Below are positions 1 to 10,801 of a DNA stretch of 64,000 nucleotides, piece by piece. Source of the DNA: Avimicrobium caecorum. Its GTDB lineage: Bacteria > Bacillota > Clostridia > Oscillospirales > Ruminococcaceae. The stretch is from assembly GCA_904394705.1 (NCBI GenBank), contig CAJFNJ010000035.1, forward strand, positions 1 through 64,000. The letters are read 5' to 3'. The notes under the pieces are model-generated. The model was not told where the DNA came from. It did no database searches and worked only from the letters and a program-made list of their open reading frames with translations. Position 1 is the stretch's first letter. Every line of letters begins with the position of its first letter. Position numbers and translations under genes: made by a program.

Positions 1-83
1 ATATGGCGGAATTGGCAGACGCGCTAGATTCAGGTTCTAGTGGTAGCAATACTGTGCAGGTTCAAGTCCTGTTATCCGCACCA
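1..83 (+). tRNA. tRNA-Leu (CAG), missing its first four bases
   Basis: The D arm, an anticodon arm with loop TTCAGGT (anticodon CAG at 31-33), a long variable arm typical of class II tRNAs, the T arm with loop TTCAAGT and an encoded CCA at 81-83 can all be folded. The 3' acceptor strand TATCCGC needs a 5' partner GCGGATA, but only ATA lies in the window, so four bases of the gene are upstream of position 1. It reads the leucine codon CUG. Confidence 0.95.
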
Positions 84-90
84 AGCAAAA

Positions 91-116
91 GGCACCCGAT
101 TCGGGTGCCTTTTTTC
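91..116 (+). terminator. Intrinsic terminator of the tRNA gene
   Basis: The inverted repeat GGCACCC/GGGTGCC (91-109) is followed by a run of six T. It lies eight bases after the CCA end of the tRNA. Confidence 0.9.
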
Positions 117-148
117 ATTTGGCAAAGAAGTCCTCTCCCCGCCAATCC

Positions 149-480
149 CCATAAACAACCCAGCCCCCGCCCAGCCGGAAACCCGGTCTGAGCAGGGGGC
201 TGTTTTGTTGCGCAGGGAACCGCCGGACGGGAGCCAAACTCCCCCGGAGAGCGCCGCCCAATCCGGCAGAGTCCCTCCCGTCACCCCCATAAACAACCCA
301 GCCCCCGCCCAGCCGGAAACCCGGACCGAGCAGGGGCTGTTTTGTTGTGCAGGGAACTGCCGGACGGGAGCCAATCTCCCCCGGAGAGTGCCGCCTGTCA
401 CCCGGCAGAGTCCCTCCCGTCACCCCCCATAAACAACCCAGCCCCCGCCCGACCGGAAACCCGGTCTGAGCAGGGGCTGT
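149..480. repeat. Three tandem copies of a roughly 140-bp hairpin repeat
   Basis: The unit begins ATAAACAACCCAGCCCCCGC at 151, 289 and 429. Two units are full (138 and 140 bp) and the third stops after about 52 bp. Each start carries CAGCCCC...GGGGCTG as an inverted repeat with TGTTTTGTT after it, so every copy can form a terminator-like hairpin. The array sits just downstream of the sortase gene (minus strand), where the leftmost copies could end adhesin/sortase transcripts. No open frame or CRISPR-like spacer pattern is present. This repeat fills the gene-free stretch 117-490. Confidence 0.85.
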
Positions 481-490
481 GGCGATTGGG

Positions 491-1099
491 TTATGCCGTG
501 GGAGCGGAGGTTCCGGCTTCGGTGAGCCGGACCAGCACCCGCCGGGTCATATCCAGGCTGCAGGTAAAGAGGGTCATATCCCATTCCCCGGCGTCCAGGG
601 CCGCGGGGTCATCAGCGTCGATCTCGGTGATCCCGGTGACCTGATAGCGGGTGACTGTGCCGTCCTCCCGGGTGTAGGTCAGGAAAGCGCCTTCCTCCAG
701 GCTGGCGAGCCGTCCGAAGTGATTGCGGTAGTTGTGACCGGCAATCACCTTGCGGCTGCCGTCGCTCTCCTGGCGGTACAGGCAGATACTCAGCCGGAGG
801 TTTTCCTCGCTGTAATCTGCCAGCACCGGGAGTTCCAGTCCCAGATCGGGAATGGACAGAATCCCATCAATGGCATAGCCAGCCAGGGGATCGGGGTTGA
901 GGGGATCATCATCGGGCCGGGGATTTTCCCCGTCCAGGCGCTGCTGGGCCAGAGCCAGCAGATGGGCGGAATTCTGTTCTGCCTGACGCTGCTCCCACAG
1001 GTTGCCGAGGGCAAGGCCCAGGGCAGCCAGCAGCAGACAGCTTCCCAGGATCACACAGATCCGTTTCCAGAGGGGATTATTCCGGCTGAGAGGGTTCAT
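491..1099 (-). CDS. Sortase, class D-like, paired with the adjacent adhesin
   Basis: A 202-residue membrane-anchored cysteine transpeptidase that should cleave an LPXTG-type signal and link the surface protein to the wall or to a polymer. Residues 12-32 form an N-terminal membrane helix. The sortase barrel starts near residue 76. Catalytic residues are visible: His122 in AGHNY, Cys180 in TLFTC, and Arg187 (or Arg191) in RRVLVR. The start ATG lies within the last 23 bases of the adhesin gene and has GAAGGAGG before it, so the two are translationally coupled. The upstream adhesin ends in LPYTG and is the obvious substrate. The subclass rests on motif spacing only. Confidence 0.9.
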   Translation of the reverse strand: MNPLSRNNPLWKRICVILGSCLLLAALGLALGNLWEQRQAEQNSAHLLALAQQRLDGENPRPDDDPLNPDPLAGYAIDGILSIPDLGLELPVLADYSEENLRLSICLYRQESDGSRKVIAGHNYRNHFGRLASLEEGAFLTYTREDGTVTRYQVTGITEIDADDPAALDAGEWDMTLFTCSLDMTRRVLVRLTEAGTSAPTA

Positions 1100-4000
1100 G
1101 GTCCTTCCTCCTTCGGAACAGGCCCAGGCTGAGCAGGATCACACCGCCGGCACTGAGAAGACCCACTGTACGCCAGTCCTGACCGGTATAGGGAAGTTCC
1201 GGATCAGGGGACGGAGTCGGATGGTCGTGCCTGGGATCGGGGTCGGGATCGGGATCGTGACCGCCGCCTCCACCGCCGCCCCGGTAGTTTTCAAAGGAGG
1301 CGGAGATGGTGCTGCCGGGCAGGACTGTGCCGGAAGCTCCGGTGGAAGATACCTGATAGCCGGTGTTGTCGCTCTCGGTGAACTGATAGGCGGCATTGCC
1401 GGGCAGTTCGCTGATGGTGATGCTCTCATTGTGACGCAGGGTGAAGGTTTCGCCGCTGCGGATCACATCGGTTTCCTGGGTGCCGTCCTGCCATGTGATG
1501 GTATAGGGATAGGCAGCTGCCGGTGCGGTGGAGGGCAGACCGCTTGTCAGGGTAAAGGTGAAGGTAAAGGCCTTGGAGGTATCACCCCGGCTGCCGCTTA
1601 CCTTCTTGGTGAGGGTCACAGCACCGTCTGCCACATTGGTGAACTGGTAAACCGGTTCCTCATTGCTTTCGGGGGTGCCGGTGACAGCCTCTCCATAGTA
1701 AACCCGGTAGCGCGGCATCGACTGGCTCTCCTCCCGGACGCTGTACCGGATCAGAGCGCCATTGGAATCGTATTTGGCAAGGCCGTCAAAGCTGCCCTTC
1801 CAGTCATTGGCTGCGGTGAGGGTCAGGGTCCGGGTGGGATCGGGACTGCCGTTGACGCACAGTTCCACAATGATCTCTTCCGGGCGCAGGCCGAGGGCAT
1901 TGTCGTTATCCTGCCAGAGCTTTTCCACCTGCAGGTTCACTGTGCCGGTGAGGGTGTTGGTGAGATTCATGCCGTTCTGGGTGGCTGTGTACTGGTCACT
2001 GCCCTCCAGGACGATGGGCTCTTCTTCCACCCGGTAGGTGTAAACTGCGCCCTGGGCATTGGCCTGGGGCAGGTGGGTGTAGGTGTAGGTCCAGGTATTG
2101 CCGCTCTTTACCCAGGTGGGCTGGAGCGGCTTGCCGTCCGCACCGTTGACAACCTCCTCAGCGCCGGTTCCGGCCTTGCGGTACAGGGCCAGGGTGATGC
2201 CACCGGGACGGGTGCCATAGGCGTCGCTGTTGTCCTCCCAGGTCTTGGTGCCGGTGATGTCGCTGTATGCTACATTCACCAGGGTGGTCTTGTAGCTGCC
2301 GGTGGTTGTGGTATCAAAGCTGAACCGGAAGTGATACTCCTTGCTGCCGATGGTCACCAGATAACAGCCGTCATCTGCCTTTATGGGCGTCTGACCGCCG
2401 ATCTGGGTTTCCAGAGCGTAGTAGTAGAGCTGATCGCCCGATTCGTTGTAGAGGGGCAGACCGGTGAAGGTTGCGGTCCATTTGTTTTCGCTTTTCAGGG
2501 TCAGGGTCTTGTCCCGGACAATCAGTCCGGCATCGGCCCGGCCCGCCTTGGCATCATCGGGATTGGTGGAGGCATAGAGCTGCACGGTAATGGCGGGCAG
2601 CGAGGTACTGCTCAGGGCTGTGCCCCACTTCTTCTCCACCGTCAGTGAAGTGGTCTTCACATTGGTGAAGGACGCTTCCGCGTTGTCCGCGGTGACCTCC
2701 TGCCAGGTGGGACTGCCGTCCACAGTCTGGTAGCCGGGGACAGTCTCGGCGATGCGGTAGCGGGTCTTTCCATCATCATCGGTCACACTGCCGGGCATCA
2801 CGGTGGGCACCTTCTCCCAGACAGCGGTCCAGACAGCGCTGCCAGCCGGGGTATTCTCATAGTAGGGATCGATGGGGTTCGGGTCAGCTGTGCCGTCCAG
2901 TTCCACCGTTGCCGGGGTCGGGAAGCTCTTCCAGACCTTCTTGCCGTTTTCCACTGCCAGGTACTGGAGTTCCAGGGTCAGGGAGTCGGCAGGGGCGCCG
3001 TGCCAGGTCTTCTTAGCGGTGAACCGCAGCACATCGCCGTAGGTGTTCTTTGCCACCAGCGTGCCGTTATCATCATCATCGGGATAGTTGGCGGTGTAGT
3101 TGTGGTGGAAGGTTCCGTTTTCGTCCGCAATGGCGGCTTCTGCCTCTTCCACGGTGATCTCATTCACCTCGCTGTACCACCGGGTGTTGTCCTCCGCATC
3201 GGGCTGCAGCTCCCGGACACGGTAGGTCAGGGGCTTGCCCTCCAGGTCATAGGCGGGCAGGCCGCTCAGGCTTGCTTCGCCGCTGGCGTCGGTATTTTTG
3301 CCGTAGATGTGCAGGATCACCGGTGTTTCCACAGGGGTATCCGGGTCAGCGGCACTGGGGGCACGGGCGGTCAGGGTGGTCCAGTTGGTGCCGCCGTCAC
3401 TGCTGTACTGCACCAGCAGGCTCACTTCCCAGTTGTAGTCATCACGTCCGGTGGTCGGGCGTGTGCCATAGGCGTTGTCCTGATCGCCGTCCTGATCGCC
3501 GTCCCATTCCTTCCGTACGGTGATGCCGGTTGTGTTCAGCCGGTTTTGGATGACAAAGATATTGTTCGTCGGCAGGGTGAAGCCGCCGGGTTCGGGCTGG
3601 AAGAGGTGATCGGATCCGCTGAACGCATACTCCCATTTGTTCTTGCGGTCATTGCTGTCCTCGGCCACGGTGACGGTGATCGTGCCGCCGCCCCAGCTGA
3701 TTCCGGTTTCCACAACACGGTAGGTCAGCTGGGTGGTGCCGCCCTGTCCATCGCTGATGAACCGGGGCAGATTGATGAGGGCGTGGTTCTTACCCCAGAC
3801 GGTACTGTCGTTGATCCGTCCGGTGAGCTTGGGTGTGAAGTCATAGCTGCCGAAGAGCTTGGTGTAATTCTCCGAATCGAGGGCATGCTGGAAGAAGGTA
3901 TCTCCGTTCTCCCAGAGGTGGTACTGGTCGTTCCACACCTGCAGCTGGAAGGTGACGGTGATTTTGGTGCCCAGGTAGTCCTCGGTGACGGCGGTGCCGT

Positions 4001-7000
4001 CCGAATTCAGCCACTGCTTCTGGTAGTAGACCGTCTGCGTGATGGAGTTGGTCATATCATCTGCATAGAGGACACCATTTTCAGGATCGCCGATTGTCCA
4101 GGTGGCATTGCCGGGTGCGTTGTTGGTGTAGCCGTCCGGCTCTGCCTCTACGATTTCGTAGACCCAGGGCATGCCGTTGGGAGCGTACCGCTCCAGTTCG
4201 CCAGCTGCCTTGCCGGTGATGGTGTAGTGCCATGTATTTCCATTGCCGTCCTCCTGCACCTGGATCTCATACGCTCTATCGGGTACTTCAGTCAGTGGGA
4301 TTTTGTTCTCCTGGCCTTCCTGCGCATGGGCCTGGCGCAGAACCGTGAGGGTCAGTTCATCGGGCCGTGTGCGGAAGGCGTCGCCGAAGTCCTCCCAGAC
4401 CTTGTCAAACTCGAGGGTGACCGTCTCACGGGTGTCGTCGGGCTTGTTGTAGAAGGAGGCTGCCACTGCCACATCGTCAGCTGTGCCGCCCCGTCCCTCA
4501 TCCTTGTTGAGGGTGATGGCGTCTTCGGCTGCCAGAATGCCTTCCGCTGTATAGACGGTGTCGATCACATCGGTACTGTCCGCATTGCCTGCCGCAACTG
4601 TGATCTCATAGCCGCCCAGCCAGCCGTCGGTCACTTCCCGGATGCGGTACTCCCACCGGGAGCCGTTGGGGGCGTAGTAGTCCAGGTTCTCGAATCTGAG
4701 CACCTGTTCCAGCAGTTTGTTGCCCGAATTGGCCTCATAGGCCGTCTTGACCTCCTTGGAAGTCCAGGTCACGGTCTGCACATCTTTCTCCCAGTCGGAG
4801 AGGGTGCCGTCATTTTTGATATAGCGCCGGTCAAGTGTGAACTGCACTGCCGGATAGGCAGTGGGTTTGCCCTTCTCATCGGTGGGCAGCTCCAGGAACT
4901 TCTTCACCGACAGGGCGCCCTGGATGCTCCGGTAGCCGTTTTCCACCAGGTAGGTGTTGATCACCGGGTCGAGGTAGACCAGCTTGGAGTTGGGGACGTT
5001 TTTCAGGGTGATGGCAGTTTCCTTGAGGGTATAGGTGTACCGCTGTCCGTTTTCATCATACTTGGGAAGCGGCTGGGCATTTTCATTGCCGGGAGCCGGG
5101 TCAATCCGGAGTGTGCCGTCGGCGTTCATGGATACCACATTTTCACCGGTATAGGCAAATCCGAAGTGATAGGCGCCGTTCTCCAGCGGGAGATTCCAGT
5201 TTTGGATGGTGAGGGTGGCAATGTCCTTGGTTTCGGTGCCCAGGGTCTGCTGGAGGGTAAAGGTGACCTCCGGCAGATCCGCCGCGGGATAGCTGGCGGG
5301 CATGGTTTTCCACAGCTTCTGACCCAGGACAGTCACATTGGCGGAAGCGGTGTTGGTAAAGGTGCCGTCCTCCAGCAGGGCATACTTGCCCGCGTCTGCC
5401 AGACCATCGGGGATCAGCACAGCGGTGTCAACGCCCTCGCCATTTTGCGGAATGTCGCTGTCCATGCCGGACTGTGTGCCGATGCGGCTGGGGGTGGTAT
5501 TGGCCCCGCCAAAGGGATAGGCCAGGGCAGTATCCTCGTAGTCAAAGTCCGAGGCATTCACATGGGTATTTTCCACCGCGTAGTAGTAGATCTCATAGCC
5601 CAGGCTGTCGTACTTGGGCAGGCTGGAGAATACGGCATGCCAGTGGTAGATGGGGCTGAGCAGCTGATCGCCGTTCCATACATCGTCCTCGAGGTAGGTC
5701 CAGTGATAGTTGGCCTGATAGAGGGATACCTGTGTGGTGGGATTGTCCCGCACATGGGTCACCTGATAGATATCCAGGTAGATATCAGGGCGCAGGCCGT
5801 TTTCATAGTTATAGGTATCCTTCCACTGCTTGTGCCAGAGCACCGACTTGGTGCCGGAAAGCCGGTTGGTGACCGTCATGGTCTGGCTGTCGCTGTCATG
5901 GTGTTCGCTCACCAGGTACTTTTCATCGGAATAGCCGGTGGAATAGGACCGGATCAGCGCATAGGCTTCGGGGAATTTCTGGGCGAGCTCGGTACGGCTG
6001 AGTTCCCTGCCGCTGCCGTCCACCCAGACTTCCACGGCGGTGTAGTGGACTACCTGACCGCTGCGGTCGTATTTGGGCAGGTTGTGAAAGTAGTACTCCG
6101 TAGTGCTGTCCTTCAGGCTGACAACCTGCACCGACGAAACCCCGTATCCATTCTGGTCGACGATGGCGACCTGGTTGTCCGGATTGCCGACGGTGATGGT
6201 GTCAGCTGTGTCCGGGCCGTTCCGGGTGATCTCATAGTAATCCTCTCCCCCGACCAGATCCAGACGGATCGCCAGATAGAGCTGGCTGGCGGGGTCGGAA
6301 TTCTCCCAGGTCTTTTCCAGCTCGGCGAGGAGTTCTTCCCGCACACTGCCTTCGCCGTCCAGCCACTGCTTGGTGACGGTGAGGTCAATGTTGCCCAGAC
6401 GCCGGTTGGTGACGGTGAGGAACTCGGTGCCGGCGATGGTATCCCGGGAATAGGCGGCCTCATACCGGTGGTGCTCAGTTTTATACTGAATGGCGGTATA
6501 GGTGCCGTTTGGATCGTATTCCACGGGCTTTTCCGGGCTGGTGTAGTTGGGCTGGCTGGTGCCGCCCAGGAAGTAGGTGGTCAGCGGCACCTGGGTGCTG
6601 CCCACCGAGGTCTCAAGGATATAGACCTCGTCCGGGGTATGTTTCCCGATGCCGATATAGCCATACCAGACGCCGTCCCGCAGGGTAACCGAGGAGATTG
6701 CCTTGTTATCCTCCTTGGCATAGGCCTGGATGGTCACCGGCAGACGGTGGGTGGTATCACTGTCGTCGATCCACACCTTGCGCACCATGATGCGGTTGCC
6801 GGCGCCTCTGGGTACATTGATGACCCGGGTCTGGTAGCCGCCGTCCTCGGTGCGTTCGGTTTCATAGATGGGGAAGCGGGAAACCCCGTCGCCCTCTTCC
6901 AGCAGGTAGTATTCATACTGGTGACCGGAGCTGTCGAATTCGGGCAGATTCCTGACCTCTCCCTTCCAGGGTTCGGTCTCCTGGACGGTGATGCCCAGAT

Positions 7001-10000
7001 CGGCATTCACCACCGTGGGAGCCGGATCGGCAACGCCGTCCAGTGTGATCTCCACATAGGGATCGGGGTCAAGGGGTTCACCGGGCAGTCCCTGGAAGAT
7101 CTGCAGGGTGACAGTCTCCCCGGCAGGAGCCTGCATGGGCTGTCCCTGTTCGTCCTGCCAGTCCTTGGCCACCTGGTAGTCGATGGAGTTGTCCAGGGTA
7201 TTGGTGATGAGGGTGCTGCTGCCGTCCTGCTGTACCGAAGAGGACTGATAGTTCACCGAGTAGCCGTTCTGCTGGAGGGTGAAGGTGCCGTCGTCCCGGA
7301 GGAGGTTTTCCTCGCTCGTCCCCTGGTAGACACCGCATTCCACCCAGCGGTATTCCAGTTCCCGGCCCAGCATGTCATACTGGGGTACCGACTGGCTGCT
7401 GATCTGGGTGAGCTGTTCGGAATAGAATTCGTCCATGGTCACAGTGGGCAGACTGGTATCTTCCCAGGGCTCATAGCTGTCCTTGGGACGGGACTGGAGT
7501 TTCAGTTCCACCCGGACATCTTCCAGTTCCGACTGGAAGGAAGCAGCGTCCCAGGTCTTGGTGACCCGGGTGGTGATATTGGCGTCAATGCAGTTGGAGA
7601 GGGTGCCGCCGTTATAGAGATAGGCGTTGCCCGCGGGGCGCTTGCCCTCGGTATCCTCCACAATGGAGCCGTTCACTTCAATCCGGTCCAGGAGGGTGTC
7701 GTCGTCCTGGACTTCACCGAAGACCTGCTTGTAGTGATTGGAATCGGCCCTGCTCAGGGTGACCTCCTTGACGCAGTAGATGTATTCATAGCCTTCGGGG
7801 TCATACTTGGGAAGCAGGGAGCCATCTGCCTTCCCATCGCCGTCGAAGTCCACGGTAAAGCTGATGTGCTGCCGGGCCACGCCGGTTTCATCCGGCTGGG
7901 GATTGGTTTCCACATCCACTTCCACAAGGTGGCCGTCAGCATCCCGGAGCGGGGACGCCGTACCGAAATCCTGTTCCTTGCGGTACCGCCACAGCTGGAA
8001 GGTGCCGCCGGGACGGGCTTTAATGGCCTCCTCGTCGCCGCTGTCCATCCAGACCTTGTAGGCCTCGTATTCAGTGCTGCCGGTGAGGGTCAGCTTGAGG
8101 GTACCGCCCGGATAGAGGGCGTTCTCAATGGAGCCGAAGTTGGGCACATTGGAGTTGTCATAGGTGATGGCGAGGTAATCCTCTCCCATATTCTCCAGCG
8201 GAAGACGCCCGGGGGTCGTACCGCCTTCCGACTCGGGAAGCTGATCCACCTTATAGGTGATGAGCGAGCCATCGAGATTGTATTTCCATACGCCGGCAAC
8301 GGTCAGGTTGTCATTGTCCTCGGTGATCTGCACATACTTACCCATCGCCCGCAGGGTGGAGACATTGTCCTTGTACTCATTGCCCACATTCCAGAAGGCG
8401 GTGAACCGGAAGTTATCCAGGACTTTGTTGAGGAGAGCCTCCCTGGATTCCCCGGTCGAAGCTATGGTGCCGACCCGGAGTACCATATTGAAGGTGAGAT
8501 CCCGCTTGAGGACATAGTACCAGCCGGGCTGGGATACCGAGTCAATGGTGTCGCCGTCAATCTCCTTCTGGGTGACCGGGCGGAGATAATAGCCGTCATT
8601 TTCCTGGGGCGTGATCTGCCATTCCACCGTGTAGTCGGTGGCGTCGCCGTAGATGTCGGTGACCCGGATCTCCGAGGGCAGACCCTTGGAGTTCCCCTCA
8701 AAGATATATTCCCAGCCGCCGCCGGTGCCCAGGTCTTTGATGGTGGGCCGGGGCAGGGCATCCAGTCCCAGATCCCCCATATTCTCCTCGGTGAGCACCG
8801 TGAAGTCCCCGGAGGGAGTGCCGTCCTTCGGCGTGATGCGGAAGGCCAGCTGGGGCACGGCAAAGCTGCCGGTGCTGGGCCGGTTGTGCAGCTCATTGTT
8901 GTTGTCCACCCAGAAGATATTCTGGCGGTATTCCGCCTGCCATGCAGTGGGTTCGATGTCCTGCACGGTGGAGAGCCACAAAGAGGAACGGCTGGTCACT
9001 GTGGAGCCGCCGCTGGTGAGGGTGAGGGTGAGCTCCACCTCGCCGCCGGCTTCCGTCCGGGTGTCCGCGGGAGCCGCCAGCAGCAGATTGACTGCCGGAC
9101 GCAGGGTGCGAAGCGCCGTTCCGGGTACTGTCAGGGTCAGATCCAGACTGTCCAGATCACTGCCGGAGCGTTCCAGAGTGAGGGTGAGTTCCCGTTCGCT
9201 CACACTGGTGCCGCCGATGGTGACCGAGCTGTCCAGACCATCCAGCCGGAGGGCTTCGGTGCCGCCCAGGCTGAGGACACTTCCCTGCCATTCCGGCTCC
9301 CCTTCGATAAAGGCAAAGGGAGCGGGCAGGCTCAGACAGAGTTCCAGGGTCTGGCTCTCCACCGTCCGGGCCGCAGGGGAACCGGGTTCCAGATGGACGG
9401 TAAAGACCAGATCGGACGGCTCTTCCGCCGACCATTCCAGATCCTCGCCGCTCTCTACCGCGGCATCCCAGTCTGTGGCTTCGGCGGGCAGGGCCCCGGC
9501 GTCTGTACCGGAGCCTTCGCCGGTGCCGGAGCCTTCGCCGGTGCCGGAGCCTTCGCCCGTACCGGAACCTTCGCCAGTGCCAGAGCCTTCGTCAGTGCCG
9601 GAGCCTTCGCCCGTACCGGAGCCATCGCCTGTGCCGGAGCCTTCCCCTGTACTGGTGCCACCGCCGGTGCCGGAGCCTTCGCCGGTGCCGGAGCCTTCGC
9701 CTGTACCGGAGCCCTCGCCGGTGCCGGAGCCTTCGCCTGTACCGGAGCCTTCGCTCGTACCGGAGCCTTCGCCGGAGCCTTCGCCTGTACCGGAGCCATC
9801 GCCGGTGCCGGAGCCTTCGCCGGTGTCGGAGCCTTCGCCGGTGTCGGAGCCTTCGCCAGTTTCGGTACCCTCGTTGGAGTCAGAGCCCTCGCCGGAATTT
9901 GTACCGGGGGGGTATTTACATCCGCGCTGATGAGGTTCGCCGCGGAATGGGTGGTCGGGGTTTGGAGTGCGTCCGCCTGGGACAGCAGACTGGCGCCCGG

Positions 10001-10069
10001 ATCACCGACAGCCAGAACTAGGGCCAGGATCAATGCCAGGGCACGGCGCTGCCAGGTTCGCTGTTTCAT
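1077..10069 (-). CDS. Giant Cna-B repeat LPXTG surface protein, frame broken at a C7 tract
   Basis: A wall-anchored adhesin or pilin-like protein of about 2,997 residues if one frame break is repaired. The start at 10069 has AAAGGTG upstream and encodes a signal peptide (about 1-36, hydrophobic ALALILALVLAV). Then come a linker of about 20 hexapeptides of GEGSGT type, a non-repeated N-terminal region, at least 15 Cna-B modules recognisable by K-W openings and LPKYD-like turns before YxVxE, a Spy0128-like module, a glycine/DP-rich linker, LPYTG, a membrane helix and RRRK. Cna-B modules usually carry Lys-Asn isopeptide bonds. As written, the signal peptide frame ends at 9455 and the body is open only from an upstream stop at 10002. 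The frames would join if the seven G at 9906-9912 (plus strand) were eight. It is followed by an overlapping sortase gene. Confidence 0.85.
9507..9905 (-). repeat. 18-bp tandem repeat encoding GEGSGT hexapeptides
   Basis: About 22 units of GGCGAAGGCTCCGGCACC (coding strand), slightly diverged (GEGSDT, GDGSGT, GEGTET and one shortened GEGSGEGS). The array keeps one reading frame throughout, so no frame change lies inside it. It forms the flexible spacer between signal peptide and adhesin body. Its length is likely to vary between strains. Confidence 0.9.
9906..9912 (-). repeat. C7 homopolymer at the adhesin frame break
   Basis: Seven G on the plus strand (seven C on the coding strand). With seven, the signal peptide runs into the wrong frame. 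With eight, the sequence reads through NTPPGTNSGEGSD into the adhesin body. Confidence 0.9.
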
Positions 10070-10163
10070 GTTGAGGTCACACCTTTCATGGACAGCCGGA
10101 GGGACTGCGACACCCCGGCTGCAAGAATCACTGGAAGTTTCCCGGAAAAGTACAGGGTATAGG

Positions 10164-10295
10164 AAAATCCCCCCGGAACGGAGGGATTTTTGAGCTGATT
10201 CACAAGATTATTGTGTGTATATTCCGAGAAGTTAGCAAGAAAATAATAATTATATTTTATAACTAAATGATACTATATTTGCAGTAAATCATCAA
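10164..10295 (-). promoter_or_regulatory. Adhesin promoter and structured 5' leader
   Basis: On the minus strand, TTGATG (10295-10290) and TATCAT (10272-10267) are 17 bases apart and make a good promoter in a strongly AT-rich block. The leader contains the palindrome CACAA-N5-TTGTG (10201-10215). It also contains a 12-bp hairpin with a three-base loop at 10164-10190, whose arms are AAAATCCCTCCG and CGGGGGGATTTT as RNA-sense DNA with one G-U pair. The hairpin lies about 95 bases before the start codon. The AT-rich remainder up to about 10400 shows no other recognisable feature. Confidence 0.6.
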
Positions 10296-10546
10296 TAAAT
10301 TTTGTGCAAAATAACAAATATATGATGAAAGTGTGACCGGAATATAAAGTATTTTTATGAATTTCAGGTGAAGTATAGGTTACATGTAAAAGGCGGGAAA
10401 TGGACTTCTGTTTCCGGGGGCAGAACCGGGAAAAGAGGGGCCGTCCATGGGAAATCCGGCAGAGGAACCGGGCGGGTCAGCCGGGCGGAGAGCGACCGAT
10501 CCGGGGGCAGCGGTATAGGATAATCCGAAAGGAGGGTGTGACCCCT

Positions 10547-10801
10547 ATGCCGAAACGTTCCCGGCGCTCCCGGCGCAGGGTGACGCTGTTTTCCCGGTTC
10601 CGGCGGGAACTGCGGACCCTGCCGCTGGCGGGCCGCTGTCTGTTTTTCATGTTCCTGGTGCTGCTGGTGCAGTCTGCGGCGGTGATGTTCTCCCCGCCTC
10701 CCGAAGCCGGCGGGGAGATCGACATCATTGTGCGCACCTCATCGGCGTCCATCTTCGGGTATCTGCTCAGCGGGGGGCTGTCCGGCTCAGCTGCCGGTGA
10801 A
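10547..10801 (+). pseudogene. Truncated basic, membrane-anchored protein gene
   Basis: The ATG at 10547 has a strong AAAGGAGGG upstream. The first 85 codons give an Arg-rich N-terminus (MPKRSRRSRRR), one membrane helix (about residues 29-47) and a soluble stretch ending IDIIVRTSSASIFGYLLSG. This pattern resembles small Oscillospiraceae membrane proteins of unknown function that I recall being about twice this length. No stop follows. The frame runs straight into the antisense of the aminotransferase, whose stop codon starts at 10802. The simplest reading is a deletion junction near 10800 that removed the C-terminus. The family memory is uncertain. Confidence 0.5.

Noticed and set aside
149..480. 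CRISPR array
   Set aside because: The units are about 140 bp and nearly identical throughout, with no short repeats separated by unique spacers.
9507..9905. Frameshift inside the 18-bp repeat array
   Set aside because: The hexapeptide phase is unbroken from 9507 to 9900 in one frame. The only place where the frames can be joined cleanly is the C7 tract.
3000..10193. A 2,397-codon open frame on the plus strand opposite the adhesin
   Set aside because: It is a shadow of the repetitive, GC-biased adhesin gene. It has no signal peptide, no ribosome site and low-complexity GAFAGAGAF text from the 18-bp array.
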